Program-made: the position numbers and the translations under genes
Shown: piece by piece, positions 41,632 to 50,429 of the stretch
Layout: each line of letters opens with the position of its first letter
How positions within the stretch are numbered: the stretch's first letter is position 1
Source of the DNA: Gemmatimonadetes bacterium 2013_60CM_65_52
Lineage (GTDB): Bacteria > Gemmatimonadota > Gemmatimonadetes > Gemmatimonadales > Gemmatimonadaceae
DNA length: 64,000 nucleotides
Direction: 5' to 3'
Assembly (NCBI GenBank): GCA_002215645.1
Contig: NGFI01000005.1
Location: forward strand, 302,678 to 366,677
Notes under the pieces: generated by a model
Seen by the model: only the letters and a program-made list of their open reading frames with translations
What the model was told of the DNA's origin: nothing
The model's database searches: none

Positions 41632-41882
41632 GGCTTGCGCCTCCTGTAGTGATTGCCTGTCTTGGGATTGACATAGTGCCCGCCCTTGTGGGAGGAGCCT
41701 ATGCCACCGGAGTAGTGTCCGCCTTGTCCCACAGAATGACCGCCACCGTCATGACGGGATCGCGGTGCACTGCGGGCCGAATGCGACCTGTGCGAACCGC
41801 CTGATCCATGAGTGCGTTGAGCGTGCGAGGGGAGCGCGGTTAGGCACAACAGCGCGAATGCCATCAAGAAGGGCTTGCGCAT
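41628..41882 (-). CDS. Secreted Gly/His/Ser-rich small protein
   Basis: 84 residues from ATG 41882. A clear signal peptide (MRKPFLMAFALLCLTALPSHAQ) is followed by a low-complexity mature part with many Gly, His and Ser (GGSHRSHSARS; GGGHSVGQGGHYSGGIG), ending in KGGHYVNPKTGNHYRRRK. That terminal motif recurs in short secreted proteins of other soil bacteria. The His-rich composition suggests metal binding. Coupled by a four-base overlap to the Cys-rich lipoprotein downstream. Confidence 0.65.
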   Translation of the reverse strand: MRKPFLMAFALLCLTALPSHAQRTHGSGGSHRSHSARSAPRSRHDGGGHSVGQGGHYSGGIGSSHKGGHYVNPKTGNHYRRRKP

Positions 41883-41911
41883 GGGCACGCCGAGTGAGAG
41901 GAATTGCGTAC

Positions 41912-42742
41912 TTACAAACGTTCTGAGTCAACTCGGCGGGCAAGCTCGCGACGCAGGTCGCTGATATCCTGCCGAAGGAGGGTTAGCTCGATGTCGTCCT
42001 GATCGCTCTTTCCGCGCACGAACCACGACGCAACGAAGCCCGAAAACGTTCCGAATAGTGCCACGCCAAATACCATCAGCCCGGCTGCCAGAAGCCTGCC
42101 CTCACTTGTGACAGGGTACCGATCGCCGTAACCCACCGTGGTAATCGTCACAATCGCCCACCACAGTGCGTCGTCGGCTGACTTGATGTTGGCCTCTGGT
42201 ACAGTCTCGAACTGCAGTATCCCAATACTCGCGAAAACCACGAGGAGCATCGAGACGAGAAGAACTGCCAGGAGAAGGCCCTGGCCTCGCCGCTCCAAAA
42301 TGGCCTCAGCCAATAATTTTGTGGCGCGGGCGCCTCTCAATACTCGTACTATACGGACAACACGAGCCGCTCGTCCCCAGCGCAAGAACGACACTGCCGG
42401 AATGCTCGACAACAAGTCAATCCAGCCCCACGTAACGAAGTAGTGCAGGCGGCGCCTGGCGCGAGTGAGATGAACAACGAAATCGACGAAGAAGACTGCA
42501 CAGACAACGTTGTCCGTGACTTCCAGTATCTGTCGGGTTGAGGTATCGACTCGAACGAAGGAATGGATGGCGAGTGCGCAAAGTGCGAACAAGCAGAGGG
42601 CGAGAATAAAGAGCTGATACGAGTTCGAGAGTGGCGCGTGTAGCGCCGAGTCGAGCCATGACGCGCGACTGATGTCTCGCCACTGCGTGCGCTGCGAGGG
42701 TATTGTGGCCGCCGAAGGTTCAGTGCCCCTTGGGAAAGACAT
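41912..42742 (-). CDS. Voltage-gated-type potassium channel (ion transporter)
   Basis: 276 residues with six membrane helices. S1-S3 are seen at about 42-130. S4 carries regularly spaced arginines (RWGRAARVVRIVRVLRGAR), the voltage-sensor pattern. The pore loop contains the K+ selectivity filter TTVGYGD between S5 and S6. The C-terminal end is a short coiled coil (DDIELTLLRQDISDLRRELARRV) suitable for tetramerisation. There is no TrkA-type RCK domain. It is transcribed as a single gene; the 296-bp upstream region to 43038 holds only the perfect 18-bp hairpin of the neighbouring gene. Confidence 0.94.
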   Translation of the reverse strand: MSFPRGTEPSAATIPSQRTQWRDISRASWLDSALHAPLSNSYQLFILALCLFALCALAIHSFVRVDTSTRQILEVTDNVVCAVFFVDFVVHLTRARRRLHYFVTWGWIDLLSSIPAVSFLRWGRAARVVRIVRVLRGARATKLLAEAILERRGQGLLLAVLLVSMLLVVFASIGILQFETVPEANIKSADDALWWAIVTITTVGYGDRYPVTSEGRLLAAGLMVFGVALFGTFSGFVASWFVRGKSDQDDIELTLLRQDISDLRRELARRVDSERL

Positions 42743-42961
42743 GACGCTCTTAGCGATGATGTGTGTAGGTCGCGAAGCAACCGACGTAAGGCTAACTGCC
42801 TTTCAGTCAGGCCGAGGCAGTCCCGCTCGTGGAAGGTCTGGGGCTGTCCTAGGCTATTCTACGCCTTGAGTCCGGAAACCGTAAGCCGTTGCCTGGTTCG
42901 CGCCAATGACGCGCCGGGCATCTCCTGTAAAGGCTCACGTGAGGCCACAAAGGGGACGATG

Positions 42962-43000
42962 GCATAAGAGCCACACCGGATGCCGGTGTGGCTCTTATGC
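42962..43000. terminator. Perfect 18-bp inverted repeat downstream of the Gfo/Idh/MocA gene
   Basis: GCATAAGAGCCACACCGG (42962-42979), loop ATG, then its exact reverse complement (42983-43000). It begins 38 bases past the stop codon of the minus-strand oxidoreductase gene and lies well upstream of the K+ channel. There is no U-tract on either strand, so it is a terminator-like or mRNA-stabilising hairpin rather than a textbook intrinsic terminator. The rest of 42743-43038 shows no gene. Confidence 0.6.
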
Positions 43001-43038
43001 AGAAAGCGCCCATCCGCTACCTATTCGTCGGAGGCCTA

Positions 43039-44535
43039 TTAGGTAATGGAAGGCACCACAAACGGCGCCCGATACTGCCGCGACAGGTACGAATTCGCCT
43101 GCTGCGTCTCCGGTCCCGTAAACCGCTCCGCCTTCGCATCCACCAGCAGCGGAACTCCCAGCGTTAGCGGCGTCTGCGCCAGATCGCAGTTGTTCGCCGC
43201 CAGATGCTCCACCATGCGGCCATGCGCCTCGCTCAGCACCGAGCTGCCCTTGATCTTCTCGCGCAGCTGACCCTCGGGCGTCGCCATGCCGATGCGGTGT
43301 GAGATGTTACCAAGGTGGCAGAGCGCGCTGGACACGTGGCCTTCTTCAATGGGGCCGTAGAGGTCCGACGTCTTACGGCTCCGCACCACGTCGATGAAGT
43401 TCTCCATGTGGCGGTCGCTGCCCTTCCATTCCTTGATCGTCGTGCCGTTCTTGTCCACCGCATGGGCCGAGGTGTAGCTCGTCACGATCACGCTGCCACC
43501 CTCGCAGTCGATAACGTTGCCGATGTCCACGCCGCGATACCTGTCCATGTCGTTGCCGCCGGCGCCCTGCATGGCGCGTGGGTCGCCGCCGGAGCCAGCG
43601 ACACCGGCGCGCCGCGGAAGCCCACGAACCTCGAAGATGAGCGGTGCCGTGTTGAATTCGTGGAGGACAACCTGGGTGTTCGGGGTCTGGCCATCGTCCA
43701 CGTAACCCAGTCGTCCGCCGATGCTGAGGCTGCGGTGGGGCAGCCCGGACTCGCCGAGGAACCAGCGGGCGACGTCCATCTGATGGATGCCCTGGTTGCC
43801 CACGTCACCGTTGCCATAGAGCCAAATCCAGTGCCAGTCATAGTGCACCGGACCGTTCTTGGTGTTGCGCATCGGGGGGACGAGGGGCGCGGGTCCGCTC
43901 CACAGATCGTAGTTGATGCTGGCGGGGACCTGCTGGGGGCCGCTCACCTTGCCGATGCTGTCGCGGCGCTTGTAACAGAAGCCGCGCGACGCGGTGATCT
44001 TGCCGAGGTTGCCGGCCTGCACCCATGCGACGGCGTCGCGGAGTCCCTGGCCGGAGCGGATCTGCGTGCCGGCCTGAATCACGCGATTGTACTTTCGCGA
44101 TGCATTTACGAGCTGGCGTCCTTCCCACACGTTGTGCGAAACCGGCTTCTCGAGATAGACGTCCTTGCCCGCCTGAAGGGCCCAGATTGCGGCCAGTGAA
44201 TGCCAGTGATTCGGCGTGGCGATGGTGACGGCGTCGATGTTCGGATCGGCGAGAAGCTCGCGGATGTCCTGATAGGTCTTCACGTCGCCGTTATTGACGG
44301 TGGGCTTCACCTTGTCGAGCACCGCGGTGTCGGCATCGCACAGCGCGACGACACGCACGCCGGGAATCTTCGCGAGACTGCTGAGGTGATTGCGCCCACG
44401 GCCATTGAGGCCGATCACGGCGACGCGAATGTCCGAATTGGCGCCAAGAACCTGGCTCCATGCGCGGGCTGGAAGGGCGGCACCGGCCGCGGCGAGCAGC
44501 GACGACTTGATGAAGGTGCGACGTGAGGTGGACAT
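43039..44535 (-). CDS. Gfo/Idh/MocA family oxidoreductase, Tat-exported
   Basis: 498 residues. The N-terminus MSTSRRTFIKSSLLAAAGAALPARA is a Tat signal, so the folded enzyme should reach the periplasm. The Rossmann domain begins IRVAVIGLNGRGRNHLSSL; VRVVALCDADT and the EKP motif (DVYLEKPVSHNVWEG) follow, then the C-terminal sheet domain with a WHWIWLYGNGDVGNQGIHQMDVARWFL segment bearing the conserved His and Asp. It probably carries a bound NAD(P) and acts on a sugar or sugar-derived ring. The gene is divergent from a cupin-LutABC-glycosidase run, and related Tat Gfo/Idh proteins occur in glycoside-utilisation clusters. Confidence 0.93.
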   Translation of the reverse strand: MSTSRRTFIKSSLLAAAGAALPARAWSQVLGANSDIRVAVIGLNGRGRNHLSSLAKIPGVRVVALCDADTAVLDKVKPTVNNGDVKTYQDIRELLADPNIDAVTIATPNHWHSLAAIWALQAGKDVYLEKPVSHNVWEGRQLVNASRKYNRVIQAGTQIRSGQGLRDAVAWVQAGNLGKITASRGFCYKRRDSIGKVSGPQQVPASINYDLWSGPAPLVPPMRNTKNGPVHYDWHWIWLYGNGDVGNQGIHQMDVARWFLGESGLPHRSLSIGGRLGYVDDGQTPNTQVVLHEFNTAPLIFEVRGLPRRAGVAGSGGDPRAMQGAGGNDMDRYRGVDIGNVIDCEGGSVIVTSYTSAHAVDKNGTTIKEWKGSDRHMENFIDVVRSRKTSDLYGPIEEGHVSSALCHLGNISHRIGMATPEGQLREKIKGSSVLSEAHGRMVEHLAANNCDLAQTPLTLGVPLLVDAKAERFTGPETQQANSYLSRQYRAPFVVPSIT

Positions 44536-44651
44536 GGGCCCGGATGGGGAAAAGGGGTGATCCTTGGCATTTGTTCGAACAACGAGCTATTTCCCTGATG
44601 ATGCCACCGAATCGTCCGCGTGGCAAGCTTGGGACCCCCTCCGGAGTGACC

Positions 44652-45131
44652 ATGCCCGCACCGGCCCCGCATCGGCTCTGGCTCCTGGCAACAACCGCCT
44701 GCATCCTCGCCGGCATGTCTGCCGCCGCACAGGCGCCGCTCAAATCAGCGGTCTTTCCCGCGGACTCGGCACGCGCCCGCAAGGGCGCCGCCAACCAGCG
44801 GTCCATCGTCGATACACTCACGCCGACGCTCGCAAAGCTGGAAATGCACGAGACGACGCTGGCGCCAGGACAGTCGCCCCACCCGCCGCACCGTCACGCG
44901 CACGAGGAGCTCATGGTCGTGAAGAGCGGTACCGTCGAAGTGCTCCAGGGCGAAACGCGGCACATCGCACGTCCGGGAGACGTCATTTTCATGAGCTCCA
45001 ACGAGCTGCACGGACTGACGAATACGGGCTCGGTGAGCGCGACGTATCTGGTCATCCGGATCGACGCGCACGATCTCCCGCCGGACGCGAAGCCGTCCGG
45101 CACTGCGCCGGCTCGCACACCCGAGCGGTGA
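44652..45131 (+). CDS. Exported cupin domain protein
   Basis: 159 residues starting at ATG 44652, preceded by GGAG. A signal peptide (LLATTACILAGMSAAAQA) precedes a single cupin domain with metal-binding motif one, HPPHRHAHEELMVVKSGTVEV, and motif two, RPGDVIFMSSNELHGLTN. Three His and one Glu are in the right places to hold a metal ion. The substrate is unknown; its stop overlaps the LutA start by four bases, so it is the first gene of that operon. Confidence 0.86.
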   Translation: MPAPAPHRLWLLATTACILAGMSAAAQAPLKSAVFPADSARARKGAANQRSIVDTLTPTLAKLEMHETTLAPGQSPHPPHRHAHEELMVVKSGTVEVLQGETRHIARPGDVIFMSSNELHGLTNTGSVSATYLVIRIDAHDLPPDAKPSGTAPARTPER

Positions 45132-45874
45132 CGGTCGCGCTCTTCGCGCCCTGTTTCGTGGATCAGTTCCGCGCCAGCGCGGCCATCGCGGCGCTCCGGG
45201 TGCTGGAGCGTCTCGGCGTCGACGTCGAAGTCCCCTCGGGCGCGGCGTGCTGCGGCCAACCGCCGGCGAATGCGGGATTCGAGGACGAGGGCGCCCCCGC
45301 GCTCGAACGATTCGTTCGCACCTTCCGGCGTTACGACACGATCATCGTCCTTTCGGGTAGCTGCGCGCTACATGTTCGCATGCACGCAGCCGCGTTCGGT
45401 GACGACGGCGCCGGCGTCGCAGCACGGACGACGGAGTATTGCACCTACCTCCACGACGTCATCGGCCTCGACCGCCTCTCCTCGCTCGGCGCCGAGCGAA
45501 ACGCGAGGGCGGCGGTGCATATCGGGTGTCACGCGCTGCGGGGACTCGGGCTCGCGTCGCCGAGCGAGCTTCAGGAACCGAGATACGATCGGGTTCGTGC
45601 CGTGCTGAGCACCGTGCGCGGTTTGACGTTCGCGGACCTCGACCGTCCCGATGAATGCTGCGGCTTCGGCGGATCGTTCAGCGTCGACGAGCCGGCGGTC
45701 TCTGCGCGGATGGGTCTCGATCGATTGGCCGACTATGGAAAGGGAGGCGCGGAGCTGCTCGTCTCCACCGACGTGTCGTGTCTCCTGCATCTCGACGGAC
45801 TCGCGCGCCGGCTCGGTGTCTCTTTGCCGGTGATGCATGTGGCCGAGCTGCTGGCGGGCGAGGTGAGCGCGTGA
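45128..45874 (+). CDS. lutA: (Fe-S)-binding protein, LutA/YkgE subunit of lactate utilisation
   Basis: 248 residues. It contains the two CCG domains of the family, CCGQPPANAGF (Cys41-Cys42) and DECCGFGGSFSV (Cys177-Cys178), which ligate an iron-sulfur cluster, plus the intervening GSCALHVR and IGCHALRGLGL motifs. The start is GTG 45128 in a GTGA overlap with the cupin gene. It forms the LutABC L-lactate oxidation complex with the next two genes, with which it is overlapped by four bases each. Confidence 0.93.
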   Translation: MTVALFAPCFVDQFRASAAIAALRVLERLGVDVEVPSGAACCGQPPANAGFEDEGAPALERFVRTFRRYDTIIVLSGSCALHVRMHAAAFGDDGAGVAARTTEYCTYLHDVIGLDRLSSLGAERNARAAVHIGCHALRGLGLASPSELQEPRYDRVRAVLSTVRGLTFADLDRPDECCGFGGSFSVDEPAVSARMGLDRLADYGKGGAELLVSTDVSCLLHLDGLARRLGVSLPVMHVAELLAGEVSA

Positions 45875-47247
45875 TCGTCGATCATGCGTCGGCGGCCGAG
45901 AAGTTCAATGCGAATCCGGAGCGCGTGACATGGCACGATGCGACGCTCTGGTACGCGCGCGAGAAGCGCGATCGCGCCGCCGCGGAAGTGCCTGAATGGG
46001 AGACGCTGCGCGAGCTGGCGTCGGCCATCAAGGAGCACACGCTCTCGCACCTGGACGAATATCTGGTGATGTTCGAGCGGGCGGCGATCGCGAACGGCGC
46101 CATCGTGCACTGGGCCCGCAACGCGGACGAGCACAACGCCATCGTGCATGGCATTCTCCACTCGGCGGGCGCACGCCGCCTGGTGAAGAGCAAGTCGATG
46201 CTCACCGAGGAATGCCACCTCAATCCGTACCTCGAGGCGCGCGGAATAGACGTTGTCGACACGGATCTCGGTGAGCGGATCGTACAGCTTCGCCGCGAGC
46301 CACCGAGCCACATCGTGGCGCCCGCGATCCACCTGAAGAGAGAGGACATCGCGGAGACGTTCGTCGAGCACCTCGGCACCGAGCCGGGAGTACACGATCC
46401 GCTCGTGCTCGTCGGTGCGGCGCGCGTGCACCTCCGCGAGCGGTTCCTTGCTGCGCAGGCGGGACTCACCGGCGTGAACTTCGCGATTGCGGAGACAGGT
46501 GGCATCGTGGTCTGCACGAACGAGGGCAACGCGGACCTCGGCGTCGCGGTGCCGCCGATCCACATCGCGAGCATGGGCATCGAGAAGCTCGTGCCCGGTC
46601 CGGCAGAGCTGGCGGTCTTCCTTCGACTGCTCGCGCGAAGCGGTACGGGACAGCGCGCGACGGTCTACACCACGCACGTGCACCGCCCGGTACGCGGGCA
46701 GCACTTTCACATCGTGCTGGTGGATAACGGCCGGACCACGCAGCTCGGGCGAACGGACTTCTGGCGGTCGCTCAAGTGCATCCGTTGCGGCGCGTGCATG
46801 AACACGTGCCCGGTGTATCGCAGGTCGGGCGGGCATGCATATGGATCAACGGTGCCGGGCCCGATCGGTTCGGTCCTCACACCGGGAATCGATCTCCAGA
46901 AGTACGCCGCGCTCCCGTTTGCATCCACACTGTGCGGTTCGTGCACCGCGGTCTGTCCTGTGAAGATCGACCTCGATGCGCAGCTTTATCGGTGGCGACA
47001 GGTCGTGACGAAGGCGGGGCATACGGGTCGGATGAAGCGCACGCTTGCGTCGGTGGGTGGCAAGCTACTCGCACATCCGACGCTGTTGGCCGGCGCGGGT
47101 CGTGTTGCGCGGGTTGTGTCGCGCATATTCCCGCAAACGCTCACGAACCGATTTGCCGGCGCGTGGACGAAGCATCGCGAGGCGCCGGAGCCGTCGCCGC
47201 AGAGCTTCCGCGCGTGGTACGCTGCCAATCGCCGAGGAAAGAAATGA
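45871..47247 (+). CDS. lutB: LutB, iron-sulfur lactate utilisation protein
   Basis: 458 residues. The N-terminal LUD domain (about 50-270) has VKSKSMLTEECHLNPYLEARGI, the family hallmark, and GVNFAIAETGGIVVCTNEGNADL. A ferredoxin-like region follows with CIRCGACMNTCP (303, 306, 309, 313) and CGSCTAVCP (355, 358, 362) for two [4Fe-4S] clusters. The GTG start overlaps lutA by four bases. Together with LutA and LutC it should oxidise L-lactate to pyruvate, feeding electrons to the respiratory chain. Confidence 0.94.
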   Translation: MIVDHASAAEKFNANPERVTWHDATLWYAREKRDRAAAEVPEWETLRELASAIKEHTLSHLDEYLVMFERAAIANGAIVHWARNADEHNAIVHGILHSAGARRLVKSKSMLTEECHLNPYLEARGIDVVDTDLGERIVQLRREPPSHIVAPAIHLKREDIAETFVEHLGTEPGVHDPLVLVGAARVHLRERFLAAQAGLTGVNFAIAETGGIVVCTNEGNADLGVAVPPIHIASMGIEKLVPGPAELAVFLRLLARSGTGQRATVYTTHVHRPVRGQHFHIVLVDNGRTTQLGRTDFWRSLKCIRCGACMNTCPVYRRSGGHAYGSTVPGPIGSVLTPGIDLQKYAALPFASTLCGSCTAVCPVKIDLDAQLYRWRQVVTKAGHTGRMKRTLASVGGKLLAHPTLLAGAGRVARVVSRIFPQTLTNRFAGAWTKHREAPEPSPQSFRAWYAANRRGKK

Positions 47248-47819
47248 GGGCGCGCGACGAGATGCTCACCGCCGTGCGAGCGGCCAAACCGGCGGCGCTG
47301 CCACGTCCCGATCTCGCGGCCGTGTCGCGTTTCGCGCGCGCGGAGAACCTCGTTGCGGTATTTGCGGAGAGTGCGCGGCTCGCGGGCGCGTCCGTACTGC
47401 TGACGACACGTGGGGGCGTGGACGCGTTCGTGGATTCCGCGTCGAAGCCGAATGAGCGCCGCGTGTCGATGCTCGACGTCGACGGTGTACACCACGATGC
47501 GACGGCAGATGACTTCGCGAACACGGATCTCTTCGTCTGCGAGGGCGTGATTGGCGTGGCCGAGACTGGCGCGGTGTGGCTGCCGCTGTCGCGGCTGCGT
47601 CATCGGGCGGCGCTGTTCCTTGCCACCAACGTGATCATCGTGCTCGAGCAATCGCGCATCGTGAACAACGTGCATGACGCGTATGCGGCGATCGACGTGG
47701 CGGAGGAGGAGTGTGGTGTATTCGTTGCCGGCCCGTCGAAGACGGCGGACATCGAGCAGATGCTGGTCATCGGTGCGCATGGCCCGAAGGCGTTGACCGT
47801 GTTGCTGGTCGAGGGGTGA
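47244..47819 (+). CDS. lutC: LutC, lactate utilisation LUD-domain protein
   Basis: 191 residues of LUD domain without iron-sulfur cysteines. The characteristic block is DLFVCEGVIGVAETGAVWLPLS, followed by LFLATNVIIVLEQSRIVNNVHDAYAAI and GPSKTADIEQMLVIGAHGPKALTVLLVE, which ends the family. The ATG overlaps lutB by four bases, and the following glycosidase gene starts on the last base of its stop codon, so a catabolic enzyme for carbohydrates is joined to the lactate operon. Confidence 0.93.
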   Translation: MRARDEMLTAVRAAKPAALPRPDLAAVSRFARAENLVAVFAESARLAGASVLLTTRGGVDAFVDSASKPNERRVSMLDVDGVHHDATADDFANTDLFVCEGVIGVAETGAVWLPLSRLRHRAALFLATNVIIVLEQSRIVNNVHDAYAAIDVAEEECGVFVAGPSKTADIEQMLVIGAHGPKALTVLLVEG

Positions 47820-50398
47820 TGCGGGCAACGCGTGCTGCGCTCGTGCTCATCGCCTTATCCGTTGGTGGGCGAGGTGAAGCCCAGCGCGCATCCGCGACAC
47901 GCATGCCAACGTGGCCCGCGCCAACGTCCACGTCGCGTCCGTGGACTCGCTGGTGGTGGCTTGGGAGCGCGGTGGATTCAGCCGGGCTCACGCGCGAGAT
48001 CAAGGACCTCGCCGACGCCGGATTTGGCGGCGTGGAGGTGACGTCGCTCTATGGCGCGCGCGGGTATGAGGCCGCGTATGTCCCATATCTCTCGCGACAC
48101 TGGGTCGCGCTGCTGTCGCACGCGATAACGGAAGCGGGGCGCCGAGGGATGCGTGTGGATCTGCCGCTCGGGTCGGGGTGGCGAACGGGCGGGCCGCGCG
48201 TCCCCGAAGCGGACGTGAATCTCTCGGTGCGGCTCGTGCCGACCGTTCAACCGGGCGGTGAGACGCTCTTCGTCGCACAGCCGCGTTTTTCCGGCGACAG
48301 CGTGAAGCGTCCCGCGCCGGGAGGCGAAGGCCGGGCGATCGACCCGTTTTCGGCGACAGCTACGTTGCAGTGGCTCCAGGATTTCGGCGACCGGCTTTCG
48401 AGTGTCCCTCGCGGCGCCGTGCGGTCGTACTTCCACGACTCATTCGAGTACACGGGCAACTGGTCGGCAAGCCTGTTCGACGAGTTCGCGCGGCGGCGCG
48501 GTTATGATCTCAGCGGAGAGTTGCGCGCGCTTGCCGGCCGCGGCGACACGACGCGCATGGCTCGCGTGAAGTCCGACTACCGCGAAACGATGGACGAGCT
48601 GCTGCTCGAGCACTTCGTGCAATCCGTCACCAAGTGGTCGCACGCGCGCGGCTCGCTCATGCGCGAGCAAGCGCACGGCTCGCCGGGCAATTTGCTCGAT
48701 TTGTACGGATTGACCGATATTCCCGAAACGGAGAGTTACGGTCCGCTGTCCGGCGCGGACGCCAATCCGCTCGTGATGCGCTTCGCGTCCTCGGCGGCAC
48801 ATGTCGCGGGACGTCGCCTTGCGTCGGCCGAGTCGTTCACGTGGCTCGGCGAGCACTTTTCGACGCCGTTGGCCGAGGCGAAACGCGCGGCCGACCGGCT
48901 GTTCGTCGCCGGCGTCAACCACCTGGTGTATCACGGCACGGCCTATTCGCCGGCGCAGGCGGCGTGGCCCGGATGGCAGTTCTATGCATCGATGGAGCTC
49001 AATCCGCGGAATGCCATCTGGCGTGACGTGCCGGCGTTGAACGCCTATGTCACGCGCGTCCAGTCGATGCTTCAGTCGTCGCTGCCGGACAATGACGTGC
49101 TGCTCTACTGGCCCATCTGGGACAGTTGGCACGATGCCGCAGGGATGCGGATGGACTTTCGCGTGCACAATCCCACGTGGCTCACCGGCAAGCCGATTGG
49201 CGCGGCTGCGCACACGCTGAACGACGACGGCATCGGCTTCGATTTTGTGTCCGATCGGCAGCTCTCGTCGCGCGTTCGAGCTCGTGGTGGACGTCTCACT
49301 GCCGGAGAAGCGAGGTATCGCGTGCTCGTGATCCCCTCGGCGAGACATATGCCGGTGTCTACACTCGAGACCATTCTTCGTCTCTCGCGCGACGGCGCCA
49401 CCATCGCATTTCTCGGCGGCCTCCCGCCGGACGTCCCCGGTCTTGGCGCTATCGAGCAGCGGCGCGCCGCGTTGGCAACGCTGCGGGCGAGCGTCGTGCT
49501 CGACTCCGCCATTGGCGATGTACGCTCCGCGCGTATGAATCGCGGACGCATTCTCGCCGGCGACGACCTGCATGCGCTACTCGCCGCCGCTGGAGTGGAG
49601 CGCGAGCCGCTCGCGACATTGTCGGGAGTGCAAGTCACTCGAAGTCGCCGTGGAGATGCGACGCAGTATTTCGTCGTCGCCGGCGACAGCGCGGTGGATG
49701 CTTGGGTGCCGATGCCTGCGTCCTCGAATACGGTCGTGTCGATGGATCCCATGAGCGGTCGGATCGGTGTCGCCGAGTCGCGTGTGAGCGCGGGGCGTCG
49801 CGAGATGCACTTGAGGCTCGAGCCGCACGAGTCGCGCATGCTGCTCGGCGAGCGGTGCCGAGTGAATGGAACGGTGTGGCACGACGGGATCGCGACGGGA
49901 CCTGCCGTCCCAATCCTCGGGAGCTGGGACGTGAGCTTCATCGGTGGCGGGCCGGCGCTGCCGTCGCCATTTCACGCGGCCGCCCCCGCCGTGTGGACTG
50001 GGCGAGGAGATGCGGACGCCGATCGGTTCGCCGGAACGGCACGGTATTCGGTCACCTTCGACACGCCGCGAACCGCTACTCGATTTCGCCTCGATCTCGG
50101 CCGTGTGCTCGAGAGTGCTCGGGTGCGCCTCAACAGGCGTGACATCGCGACGCTCATCACCGCGCCGTTCTCCGTTTACGTCGATTCGCTTCGCGCACGC
50201 GGCAACGTGCTCGAGATCGAGGTGACGAACCTGTCCGCCAACCGCATTCGCGACCTCGACCGGCGCGGCGTGCCCTGGAAAATCTTCCGCGACATCAATT
50301 TCGTGAACATCGACTATCGGTCATTCGACGCCTCGTCGTGGCCGGTGCGGGAATCAGGACTGGCAGGACCCGTGACGCTGACACCGCTGGACCGATGA
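47819..50398 (+). CDS. Exported glycoside hydrolase, GH106-like (alpha-L-rhamnosidase family)
   Basis: 859 residues with a signal peptide (MRATRAALVLIALSVGGRGEAQ). The N-terminal RPWTRWWWLGSAVDSAGLTREIKDLADAGFGGVEV is the typical opening of GH106 and related proteins, followed by WHDAAGMRMDFRVHNPTWL, RYRVLVIPS, and a C-terminal beta-sandwich (ARYSVTFDTP ... VLEIEVTNLSANRIRDLDRRG). The catalytic pair is not certain from reading alone. The family attacks terminal rhamnose on pectic side chains and glycosides. It begins on the last base of the lutC stop codon, and precedes the GH29-GH27 fusion in the same direction. Confidence 0.82.
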   Translation: MRATRAALVLIALSVGGRGEAQRASATRMPTWPAPTSTSRPWTRWWWLGSAVDSAGLTREIKDLADAGFGGVEVTSLYGARGYEAAYVPYLSRHWVALLSHAITEAGRRGMRVDLPLGSGWRTGGPRVPEADVNLSVRLVPTVQPGGETLFVAQPRFSGDSVKRPAPGGEGRAIDPFSATATLQWLQDFGDRLSSVPRGAVRSYFHDSFEYTGNWSASLFDEFARRRGYDLSGELRALAGRGDTTRMARVKSDYRETMDELLLEHFVQSVTKWSHARGSLMREQAHGSPGNLLDLYGLTDIPETESYGPLSGADANPLVMRFASSAAHVAGRRLASAESFTWLGEHFSTPLAEAKRAADRLFVAGVNHLVYHGTAYSPAQAAWPGWQFYASMELNPRNAIWRDVPALNAYVTRVQSMLQSSLPDNDVLLYWPIWDSWHDAAGMRMDFRVHNPTWLTGKPIGAAAHTLNDDGIGFDFVSDRQLSSRVRARGGRLTAGEARYRVLVIPSARHMPVSTLETILRLSRDGATIAFLGGLPPDVPGLGAIEQRRAALATLRASVVLDSAIGDVRSARMNRGRILAGDDLHALLAAAGVEREPLATLSGVQVTRSRRGDATQYFVVAGDSAVDAWVPMPASSNTVVSMDPMSGRIGVAESRVSAGRREMHLRLEPHESRMLLGERCRVNGTVWHDGIATGPAVPILGSWDVSFIGGGPALPSPFHAAAPAVWTGRGDADADRFAGTARYSVTFDTPRTATRFRLDLGRVLESARVRLNRRDIATLITAPFSVYVDSLRARGNVLEIEVTNLSANRIRDLDRRGVPWKIFRDINFVNIDYRSFDASSWPVRESGLAGPVTLTPLDR

Positions 50399-50429
50399 CG
50401 AATTCACCCCAACGCCGACGCCTACTCCG

